From: Fimousia sp045616445
GTDB taxonomy: Bacteria; Bacillota; Clostridia; Lachnospirales; Lachnospiraceae
Direction of reading: 5' to 3'
DNA: 53,907 nt
Assembly: GCA_045616445.1 (NCBI GenBank)
Contig: JAZLGR010000002.1
Coordinates: 1 to 53,907 of the forward strand
Shown here: positions 38,295 to 45,608 of the stretch, in pieces
Numbering within the stretch: the stretch's first letter is position 1
How the letters are laid out: each line of letters starts with the position of its first letter
Notes under the pieces: model-generated
Told to the model about the DNA's origin: nothing
Database searches by the model: none
What the model saw: only the letters and a program-made list of their open reading frames with translations
Program-made: the position numbers and the translations under genes

Positions 38295-40030
38295 ATATCA
38301 CAATTAATCATCAAGCGATTTCTGTACCAGACGGTACAACAATTATGGAAGCAGCAAAATTAATTGGTATTGAAATTCCAAAACTCTGTTTCTTAAAAGA
38401 CGTAAACGAAATCGGTGCATGCCGTGTCTGTGTTGTAGAATTAGTTGGTAAGAGAAGACTGATTACAGCATGTAACAACGAAGTAAAAGAAGGCATGGAA
38501 ATCTTAACAAACAGCCCTAAGGTTCGTGAATCCAGAAAGAACACAGTTCAGTTACTTCTTTCCGAACATGATTTTAAGTGTGCTACCTGTGTCAGAAGCA
38601 AAAACTGTGCATTACAGGATATCTCCAACAACTTAGGTCTGGTAGAACTTCCATTCCAGCAGAAAGCAGTGAAGAAACCTTGGTCCCCTGACTTCCCACT
38701 CCAGAGAGACTCTTCCAAGTGTGTCAAATGTATGCGTTGCGTACAGATCTGTGAAAAAGTTCAGGGATTAAATATCTGGGACGTTGCCAATACAGGTTCC
38801 AGAACAGACGTTGACGTTTCCTTAAATCGTAAGATTGAGGATGCAGACTGTGCATTATGTGGTCAGTGTATCACTCACTGTCCAGTTGGCGCATTAAGCG
38901 AACGCGACGATACAAGCAAAGCATTCCATGCATTTGCTGATCCAGATACAGTTACAGTTGTACAGATTGCACCAGCAGTTCGTACCGCTTGGGGCGAAAC
39001 CCTTGGACTTGCAAGAGAAGAAGCAACTGTTGAAAAGATTATTACTGCTCTTCGTATGATGGGCGCTGATTATGTATTTGATACCACATTTACAGCCGAC
39101 CTTACAATCATGGAAGAAGGCAATGAATTTTTAAAGAGATTGACAGGCGGCGAGCTTGACAGATATCCAATGTTTACATCCTGCTGTCCAGGATGGGTTC
39201 GCTTCATCAAATCTCAGTATCCAGAGATGGTTCCACAGTTATCTACTGCAAAATCTCCACAGCAGATGTTCGGGGCAACAACCAAAACTTACTTTGCTGA
39301 AAAGTTAGGCATTGACCCAGAGAAGATCTTCTGTATTTCCATCATGCCTTGCACCGCTAAGAAGGGCGAGAGAAACATGGAATTATATTACAAAGAGTTT
39401 GCAGGAAATGACGTGGATTTAGTTCTCACAACAAGAGAACTTGATCGTATGATCAAGAGAGACTACATCAATCCAAAGACATTAGCAGAAGGCACATTTG
39501 ACGATCCATTAAAGGATGGAACAGGTGCAGGTGTCATCTTTGGAGCAACCGGTGGTGTTATGGAAGCAGCCCTTCGTTCTGCTTACTATCTTGTAACAGG
39601 CAAGAATCCAAAGGCAGATGCATTCTCCAATGTACGTGGTATGGAAGGATGGAAGGAAGCAACCATCGACATCAATGGTATTGAAGTGAAAGTTGCAGTA
39701 GTAAGCGGTCTTGGTAACACAAGAAAGCTGATGGATGCAATCAAGCGTGGTGAAGTGAAGTATCACTTTGTAGAAGTTATGGCCTGTCCAGGCGGCTGCG
39801 TAGGTGGTGGTGGACAGCCAATCCACGATGGTCAGGAACTGGCAAATGTTCGTGGAGCGAACCTCTACTTCCTTGACCAGAATGCACAGCTTCGTTTCTC
39901 CCATGAGAACCCATCTGTATTAAAGGCTTATGAAGAATACTTTGGAGAACCACTTTCTCACAAATCTCATAGCATCTTACATACCGATCATTTTGCTTGG
40001 GATATGCCTCTGGCACCAAAAAGAAGATAG
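38288..40030 (+). CDS. hydA: [FeFe] hydrogenase catalytic subunit
   Basis: 580 residues. N-terminal [2Fe-2S] domain (C34, C45, C48, C62), the His-ligated cluster HDFKCATCVRSKNC, then two [4Fe-4S] motifs CVKCMRCVQIC and CALCGQCITHCPVGAL. The H-cluster motifs are complete: FTSCCPGWVRF, IMPCTAKKGE and MACPGGCVGGGGQP. The modular CpI-like layout indicates H2 production from reduced carriers. Its partner is the upstream NuoF/GltD-like subunit. No maturases (HydE/F/G) are in the window. Strong GGGAGG site inside the preceding gene. Confidence 0.96.
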   Translation: MVNITINHQAISVPDGTTIMEAAKLIGIEIPKLCFLKDVNEIGACRVCVVELVGKRRLITACNNEVKEGMEILTNSPKVRESRKNTVQLLLSEHDFKCATCVRSKNCALQDISNNLGLVELPFQQKAVKKPWSPDFPLQRDSSKCVKCMRCVQICEKVQGLNIWDVANTGSRTDVDVSLNRKIEDADCALCGQCITHCPVGALSERDDTSKAFHAFADPDTVTVVQIAPAVRTAWGETLGLAREEATVEKIITALRMMGADYVFDTTFTADLTIMEEGNEFLKRLTGGELDRYPMFTSCCPGWVRFIKSQYPEMVPQLSTAKSPQQMFGATTKTYFAEKLGIDPEKIFCISIMPCTAKKGERNMELYYKEFAGNDVDLVLTTRELDRMIKRDYINPKTLAEGTFDDPLKDGTGAGVIFGATGGVMEAALRSAYYLVTGKNPKADAFSNVRGMEGWKEATIDINGIEVKVAVVSGLGNTRKLMDAIKRGEVKYHFVEVMACPGGCVGGGGQPIHDGQELANVRGANLYFLDQNAQLRFSHENPSVLKAYEEYFGEPLSHKSHSILHTDHFAWDMPLAPKRR

Positions 40031-40066
40031 GAATTGATAATTGTTTATATAAAATTTTCTCGAAAA

Positions 40067-40101
40067 AGGCGACTGATATGAAAATATTAGTCGTCTTTTT
40101 T
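40067..40101 (+). terminator. Terminator of the hydrogenase operon
   Basis: A 13-bp stem with two G-U pairs, GAAA loop (40080-40083) and T6. Confidence 0.88.
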
Positions 40102-40127
40102 GTTGGAAAATCGGAAGATTACAAAAT

Positions 40128-40216
40128 TCCTATGAAAAACGTTATGTTTGTTGCAAAAGTCCTATGAAAAATGTTATAATACAAACAAAAGTCCTATGAA
40201 AAATGTAGGAAAGGGG
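40128..40216 (+). repeat. Three phased direct repeats spanning the promoter of the ATPase gene
   Basis: The core TCCTATGAAAAA(C/T)GT starts at 40128, 40160 and 40192, exactly 32 bp apart, with AAAAG ending the first two units. A TTGCAA (40151-40156) and TATAAT (40175-40180) promoter lies in between. The second core fills the promoter spacer and the third lies just after the expected start of transcription. This is the layout of a cooperative repressor operator. Confidence 0.7.
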
Positions 40217-40226
40217 ATTGCGAGCT

Positions 40227-41543
40227 ATGAAAAGGGACATTATTCTTGAATTAAAAGCATGGAAAGAGAATAAAAGAAGAAAACCATTATTGCTGACAGG
40301 AGTTCGTCAATGTGGAAAGACGTATATTTTAAAACAGTTTGGCGAAGAAGAATTTTCTGATGTACTCTACATCAACTTTGAATCCAGTAGTAAGTATGCA
40401 GGTATATTTGAATATGATTTTGATGTGAACCGAATTGTGAAAGAATTGGAATTATTGCAAAATCAAAAGATTGAACCGGGCTACACATTGGTTATTTTTG
40501 ATGAAATCCAGGAATGCCCTAAAGCGATTACATCATTAAAGTATTTTTGTGAAAATATGAGAAAATTGCATATAGTGTGTGCAGGATCATTACTTGGAGT
40601 AGCATTAAAATCTGAAAACATTTCATTTCCAGTAGGTAAAGTGAATCGTATGCAGATGTATCCTATGACATTTAAAGAATTTGTACAGGCATGCGGTGAA
40701 GAACAGTATTTAGAATTGTTAAAAGGATGGTCGGTTGAACGAGAAATTCCTGATGTGTATTTTGATCGAATGAAACGTCTGCTTAAAGAATACTATGTCA
40801 TTGGAGGTATGCCGGAAGTTGTTCAGGAGTGGATTGAATCCCATGATTTTAGTGTTGTAGAAGAAGTTCAGGATGAAATTCTTGCTGGATATGCAGATGA
40901 TTTTTCCAAACATGCACCGGTAAAAGAAATCGAAAAAATAAGAATGATTTGGGATTCAATACCGATTCAGCTGGCGAAAGAAAACAATAAATTTGTATTT
41001 TCACATGTAAAAAAAGGAAAACGTGCTCATGAATTAGAAGCTGCTTTGCAATGGCTTAAGAATGCTGGATTGATTACGATGTTAGAATTAGTTAGTGATG
41101 TTCAGGTCCCATTATCTGCATATGCTGATTCTACGTATTTTAAGGTATATATGAGCGATGTCGGATTATTATGCAGAAGATCAGGCTTTACTTATGAAAC
41201 CATTCTATTTGATGATGAAAGATTTATAAATTATAAAGGTGCACTTACAGAAAACTATGTGTTAAATGAACTTCGGACACAATATGATAATATATTTTTC
41301 TGGCGATCTGGTAATACTGCAGAAGTAGATTTTGTCATAGAAGACAGAAACAAGGTGATTCCGATTGAAGTGAAGGCGGCGGATCGCACTCAGGCAAAAA
41401 GCTATAAACAATTCTGCAAAAAATATCATCCAGAAATCGGATTAAAGGCATCTTTGAAGAATATTGCTGCAAATGATTGTGAAGGAACAAAAACTTTCAG
41501 CTATCCATTGTTCCTGCTATGGGATATGAAAACTTTGCACTGA
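40227..41543 (+). CDS. AAA+ ATPase with C-terminal DUF4143 domain
   Basis: 438 residues from the ATG at 40227, with AGGAAAGGGG upstream; a TTG at 40218 is too close to that site. Walker A GVRQCGKTYILKQF (residues 25-38), Walker B LVIFDEIQECPKAI, sensor-like VCAGSLLGVAL, and the C-terminal DUF4143 domain with FKVYMSDVGLLCRRSG, NYKGALTENYVLNEL, FFWRSGNTAEVDFVIED and VIPIEVKAADRTQAKSY. That last stretch (E-V-D-F ... E-V-K) looks like a restriction-endonuclease-like metal site. Such genes are widespread in gut bacteria and of unknown function, possibly defence- or mobile-element-related. Related to the partial gene at the left edge. Confidence 0.85.
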   Translation: MKRDIILELKAWKENKRRKPLLLTGVRQCGKTYILKQFGEEEFSDVLYINFESSSKYAGIFEYDFDVNRIVKELELLQNQKIEPGYTLVIFDEIQECPKAITSLKYFCENMRKLHIVCAGSLLGVALKSENISFPVGKVNRMQMYPMTFKEFVQACGEEQYLELLKGWSVEREIPDVYFDRMKRLLKEYYVIGGMPEVVQEWIESHDFSVVEEVQDEILAGYADDFSKHAPVKEIEKIRMIWDSIPIQLAKENNKFVFSHVKKGKRAHELEAALQWLKNAGLITMLELVSDVQVPLSAYADSTYFKVYMSDVGLLCRRSGFTYETILFDDERFINYKGALTENYVLNELRTQYDNIFFWRSGNTAEVDFVIEDRNKVIPIEVKAADRTQAKSYKQFCKKYHPEIGLKASLKNIAANDCEGTKTFSYPLFLLWDMKTLH

Positions 41544-41611
41544 ATTGAAAAGTATGAAATCATTCATAAAATAACGAAAAAACAAACTTTTTAAAAAAAT
41601 TTATGAAGTGT

Positions 41612-41640
41612 TTTACAAATGTTCCTTCATATTGTATAAT
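41612..41640 (+). promoter_or_regulatory. icd promoter
   Basis: TTTACA (41612-41617), 17-bp spacer, TATAAT (41635-41640). Confidence 0.65.
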
Positions 41641-41699
41641 AAGTTGCAGTGAAAACGTAGAGAAATAAATGAAATATTATTATAAAGGAGATTTGAAAC

Positions 41700-42908
41700 A
41701 TGGATAAAATCAAGATGACTACTCCATTGGTTGAGATGGACGGAGACGAAATGACCAGAATCCTCTGGAAGATGATTAAGGATGAATTATTAATCCCATT
41801 TATTGACTTAAACACAGAATACTATGACTTAGGCTTAGAACACCGTAACGATACAGATGACAAAGTAACTGTAGAATCTGCAGAAGCTACTAAGAAGTAC
41901 GGTGTAGCTGTTAAGTGTGCAACCATCACACCTAACGCAGCTCGTATGACAGAATACAACTTAAAAGAGATGTACAAGAGCCCGAACGGAACCATCCGTG
42001 CAATCTTAGACGGAACTGTATTCCGTGCACCTATCCAGGTGAAGGGCATTACTCCAAAGGTATCCTGCTGGGAAAAACCAATCACAATCGCTCGTCATGC
42101 ATATGGTGATGTATACAAAGCTTCCGAAATGAAGATTCCTGGAGCTGGTAAAGTAGAATTAGTTTACACAGCAGAAGACGGCACAGAAGTTAGAGAATTA
42201 GTACATACATTTGCAGGTCCTGGTGTGGTTCAGGGTCAGCACAACCTGAATGATTCCATCGAAAGCTTTGCAAGAAGCTGTTTTGCATACGCAATCGATA
42301 CAAAACAGGATTTATGGTTCGCAACAAAAGATACAATTTCTAAAAAATACGACCACACATTCAAAGATATCTTCCAGGAAATCTTTGATACAGAATACAA
42401 AGAAAAGTTCGATGAATTAGGCATCGAATACTTCTACACATTAATCGACGATGCTGTAGCACGTGTTATGAGAGCAGAAGGCGGATTCATCTGGGCTTGT
42501 AAGAACTACGACGGTGACGTTATGTCCGATATGATTTCCTCCGCATGCGGTTCCCTCGCTATGATGACTTCCGTATTAGTTTCTCCACAGGGTTACTATG
42601 AATACGAAGCAGCACACGGTACTGTTCAGAGACATTATTACAAACATTTAGCAGGTGAAGAGACATCCACAAACTCTGTAGCAACTATCTTCGCATGGAC
42701 AGGCGCTTTAAGAAAACGTGGTGAATTAGATGACATCCCAGCATTAATGGATTTCGCTGACAAGCTTGAGAAAGCTACCATCGATACCATCGAATCCGGT
42801 ACTATGACAAAAGACCTTGCACTGATCACTACATTACCAGAAGTGAATGCAGTAAACAGCGAAGGCTTCATCAAAGCAATCCGCGCAACATTAGAAAAGA
42901 TGTTATAG
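41700..42908 (+). CDS. icd: NADP-dependent isocitrate dehydrogenase, eukaryote-like subfamily
   Basis: 402 residues. PLVEMDGDEMTRILWKMIKDELL at the start, then KSPNGTIRAILDGTVFRAPI (isocitrate binding), YTLIDDAVARVMRAEGGFIWACKNYDGDVMSD (metal ligands and substrate) and EAAHGTVQRHYYKHLAGEETSTNS (NADP site). These sequences resemble the mitochondrial/cytosolic IDH type rather than the Escherichia coli type. It produces 2-oxoglutarate and NADPH for glutamate synthesis. Codon use is that of a highly expressed gene. Monocistronic, with its own promoter and terminator. Confidence 0.95.
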   Translation: MDKIKMTTPLVEMDGDEMTRILWKMIKDELLIPFIDLNTEYYDLGLEHRNDTDDKVTVESAEATKKYGVAVKCATITPNAARMTEYNLKEMYKSPNGTIRAILDGTVFRAPIQVKGITPKVSCWEKPITIARHAYGDVYKASEMKIPGAGKVELVYTAEDGTEVRELVHTFAGPGVVQGQHNLNDSIESFARSCFAYAIDTKQDLWFATKDTISKKYDHTFKDIFQEIFDTEYKEKFDELGIEYFYTLIDDAVARVMRAEGGFIWACKNYDGDVMSDMISSACGSLAMMTSVLVSPQGYYEYEAAHGTVQRHYYKHLAGEETSTNSVATIFAWTGALRKRGELDDIPALMDFADKLEKATIDTIESGTMTKDLALITTLPEVNAVNSEGFIKAIRATLEKML

Positions 42909-42936
42909 AATCCTGCATAAGAATTAAGAAAGAATT

Positions 42937-42968
42937 AAGCCATTGCGAACCATCGCAGTGGCTTTTTT
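42937..42968 (+). terminator. icd terminator
   Basis: A 12-bp stem with one G-U pair, ACCA loop, then T6. Confidence 0.9.
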
Positions 42969-43091
42969 AATATACAGGAAAATTCGTTTTCTGTATATTA
43001 AAAAACCTTCCGGGTGGATGCGCACCTCGCGGAGTGGTAGTTAATGCTTCGCATTCCGCTCGGGCGCGAAGTGTGCGAAGCACACTTTTTT
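42968..43091. repeat. Structured intergenic block with three hairpins
   Basis: TAATATACAG...CTGTATATTA (42968-43000, TTCG loop); a GC-rich imperfect hairpin around AATGC-TTC-GCATT (about 43030-43062); and AAGTGTGC-GAA-GCACACTT with T6 (43069-43091). The GC-rich part is unlike its surroundings and looks like a small palindromic repeat element. The last hairpin could terminate transcription just before the next gene. Confidence 0.55.
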
Positions 43092-43107
43092 ATGTTATAC
43101 TATCCTC

Positions 43108-43989
43108 ATGGTTAGAACAATTACGTATCAGATTGCGCCGGAATTTGAGGGCGCGACAATTTCATATTATTTAAAGCAGCAGGGATTTACCGGCAAGAGC
43201 AACCGGGAGCTTAAAAATCGCGACGGTGCATTTTCGGCAAATGGATCTGTCTGCGATGGCAGCTTTCGGCTCACAGCGGGAGACCTGCTTCAGGTTTCCA
43301 TCACAGAGATGGAACGTTCAGAGGGGATCCTACCAGAGAATCTGCCCCTTGCAATCCTCTATGAGGACGAGGATATCCTTGTGGTAGATAAGCCGGCAGG
43401 CATGGCCATTCACCCATCTGTAAATCACCGGGAGGGTACCCTTGCCAATGCGGTGGCAGGCTATTACGCCCGTCAGGGAATTCCCTACGTATTTCGCTGC
43501 CTGAATCGCTTAGATAAGGAAACAAGCGGTGTGACAGTCCTTGCAAAGCACAGCATCAGTGGATCCATCTTATCAAAACAGGTAAAAGAAGGTGGGTTTG
43601 TCAAGGAGTACCGTGCCATTGTCTGCGGAAGCCTTCCGGCTGAAGGAGACATTTGCCTGCCGATTGGACGAAAAGCGGGTTCCATCATCGAGAGGTGTAT
43701 CGACATGGAGCATGGACGGGAAGCTGTGACCCATTACAGGAAGATCTCGGAGCGTGGGAAGTATTCCTTTGCGGCGGTGAAGTTAGATACGGGGCGGACT
43801 CATCAGATCAGGCTTCATATGAAGGCCATTGGGCATCCGCTGCCGGGAGATTATCTCTATCATCCGGATTTTGAAGATATTAAGAGACAGCCCTTGCACT
43901 GTTACCGGATGGAACTGACCCATCCGATTACGGGTGAGAGGATGGCATTTGTGGCGGAGCTGCCGGAGGATATGCAGCGACTGCTGTGA
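43108..43989 (+). CDS. RluA-family pseudouridine synthase
   Basis: 293 residues. An S4-like N-terminal region (1-70) precedes the catalytic domain: ILYEDEDILVVDKPAGMAIHPS, then FRCLNRLDKETSGVTVLAKH, which carries the catalytic Asp in the R-L-D motif, and LDTGRTHQIRLHMKAIGHPLPGDYLY near the end. It isomerises uridines in rRNA or tRNA; the site cannot be told. No ribosome site precedes the ATG. TATACT (43096-43101) places transcription start at or next to the ATG, so the mRNA may be leaderless. GC content is clearly higher than in icd or ileS. Confidence 0.88.
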   Translation: MVRTITYQIAPEFEGATISYYLKQQGFTGKSNRELKNRDGAFSANGSVCDGSFRLTAGDLLQVSITEMERSEGILPENLPLAILYEDEDILVVDKPAGMAIHPSVNHREGTLANAVAGYYARQGIPYVFRCLNRLDKETSGVTVLAKHSISGSILSKQVKEGGFVKEYRAIVCGSLPAEGDICLPIGRKAGSIIERCIDMEHGREAVTHYRKISERGKYSFAAVKLDTGRTHQIRLHMKAIGHPLPGDYLYHPDFEDIKRQPLHCYRMELTHPITGERMAFVAELPEDMQRLL

Positions 43990-44004
43990 TAGAAAGGGAA
44001 TGCA

Positions 44005-45207
44005 ATGGAAAATAAGAAGAGAAGGGGCTGTGGCTGTGGATGCCTGGCTGGGCTGATATTGCTTGCCGGACTCCTCATCGGGGCCTGCTGGCTGTGGTTT
44101 TATCTGATCTATGATATTGCCTACGCGCTGCCTGATTTTGTCTATGATTACTGTGGCGTGGAGATTAGCAAGCAGGTGGATGGGAAGGTGAGCCAGGCGG
44201 GCAATTATTACTATGAGCAGCTAGAGGATGATGAACACAGGCTTTATGAGCAGGTGTATCGGGGAATTATGGCTAGAAGGGACGGTTTTCGGTTTGCTTC
44301 GACCGATGAGAAGGTTCTTGACCGGGTTCATACGGCCGTGTTATATGATCATCCGGAGATTTTCTGGTGTGAGATGAGTTATAAAACCATTCAGAATAAA
44401 TATAGTAAGAGTTTTTATGTGTATCCGGAGTACATCTACAAAGAAGGGGAAATCGCCGAGAAGAAGGCCAAGATCGAGAAGAAGAAGGCGCAAATCCTGT
44501 CAGGCGTGAAAAAGGATGCCGGCGACTATGAGAAGCTCTTATATGTGTATGAGTGGGTAATCGAGCATACAGAGTATGTCCTTGAATCGAAAAACAATCA
44601 GAATATCGAGAGTGTCTTTTTGTATGAGGAATCGGTGTGCAGCGGATATGCCAAGGCAGTACAGTATCTGCTTAAAGACCTGGATGTGCCTGCTACCTAT
44701 GTGGTGGGGACAACTGATTATAGAAAGACGAACCATGCATGGAATCTGGTGTCCTGCGAAGGAGAATATTATTATCTCGATGCCACCTGGGGAGACCGGG
44801 GGCTTGACCAGCAAAAAGATGTGGAAGATCCGTCTGAAATCTGCTATGATTACTTCCTATGTAATGGCGCCATGCTAGGCCGTACCCATAAGGCAGATGC
44901 CAGCTTTCGGCTTCCAAAGTGTGACAGTATCACCTGGTATTATTACAACGTGAATAAGTGCTATTTTACGGCCTATGACGAGGATGCCGCGTGGGCTGTC
45001 ATTGAGAAGGACTTAGATGCCCATGAGAAAAAAACCATCTTTGTGCTGTCGGATGATGATGTATATGAAGAGACTAGAAGTGCTGTCATCGGGCACTTAG
45101 CAGACAGGGGCATGAAGAAAATCCGGGAGGAAGAAGGCGGCAGAGAGGTGCACTGTAAGTTCCGCGGGGACAAAGAAGCACTAAAGATCGAGCTCATCTG
45201 GAAGTAG
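44005..45207 (+). CDS. Membrane-anchored transglutaminase-like protein
   Basis: 400 residues. A basic, cysteine-rich start (KKRRGCGCGCL) precedes one membrane helix (about 14-36). Residues 175-275 are a transglutaminase/protease-like domain: the triad is Cys212 (ESVCSGYAKAVQ), His244 (TNHAWNLV) and Asp259 (YYLDATWGD). A charged coiled-coil-like helix (149-165, EIAEKKAKIEKKKAQI) lies before it. A mixed alpha/beta tail (320-400) has no recognised motif. It probably acts outside the membrane as a protease, amidase or crosslinking enzyme; the substrate is unknown. It starts 15 bases after rluA. Confidence 0.82.
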   Translation: MENKKRRGCGCGCLAGLILLAGLLIGACWLWFYLIYDIAYALPDFVYDYCGVEISKQVDGKVSQAGNYYYEQLEDDEHRLYEQVYRGIMARRDGFRFASTDEKVLDRVHTAVLYDHPEIFWCEMSYKTIQNKYSKSFYVYPEYIYKEGEIAEKKAKIEKKKAQILSGVKKDAGDYEKLLYVYEWVIEHTEYVLESKNNQNIESVFLYEESVCSGYAKAVQYLLKDLDVPATYVVGTTDYRKTNHAWNLVSCEGEYYYLDATWGDRGLDQQKDVEDPSEICYDYFLCNGAMLGRTHKADASFRLPKCDSITWYYYNVNKCYFTAYDEDAAWAVIEKDLDAHEKKTIFVLSDDDVYEETRSAVIGHLADRGMKKIREEEGGREVHCKFRGDKEALKIELIWK

Positions 45208-45254
45208 CAGGTGTACCATAAACTGCCAAAGAATGGCTTAAAACCAAATAAAAC

Positions 45255-45568
45255 TTGACATTTCACGGTTCTTATAATAAAATATGCAAGTGATTCAAAA
45301 AAGAGTCACTTTTATAGTAAATTATGGAAGTTTAAAGGCGTTGACGAAGACAGTAGCCATATGTTGAAAGGTCGAGCGAATCAGGGACGGTGTGAGCCTG
45401 ATGCGAGTAGAATATGGTGAATATCACTTCTGAGCTGCCAGCTGAAACTTAGTAGGCCAGGCCGGTGTCCACCGTTATATGGATAACATATGTTGGTATG
45501 TGAAATGGGTGGTATAATGAATGCTAATTTACGGCTTTCATCCTGTTTGCAGGGTGGAAGCCTTTTTT
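45255..45568 (+). promoter_or_regulatory. T-box riboswitch controlling ileS, with promoter and terminator
   Basis: TTGACA (45255-45260) and TAAAAT (45278-45283) form the promoter. A leader of about 280 bases follows with T-box stem I features. These include a GAATATCAC segment near 45418-45430, whose AUC fits an isoleucine specifier. The T-box motif GGGTGGTA lies at 45507-45514. A terminator follows with a 13-bp stem 45533-45545/45550-45562 and T6. Uncharged tRNA-Ile would stabilise the antiterminator and allow ileS expression. This explains the 395-bp gene-free stretch. Confidence 0.88.
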
Positions 45569-45608
45569 ATATTACACATTTCGAGATTTTGAGAAGGAGG
45601 AAGTGTAC

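Noticed and set aside
40128..40216. CRISPR-like array
   Set aside because: Only three short cores with AT-rich, partly similar spacers around a promoter and no cas genes; an operator fits better.
45255..45278. TTGACA with TATAAT at 45273 before the T-box
   Set aside because: Spacer of 12 bp is too short; TAAAAT at 45278 with 17 bp is preferred.
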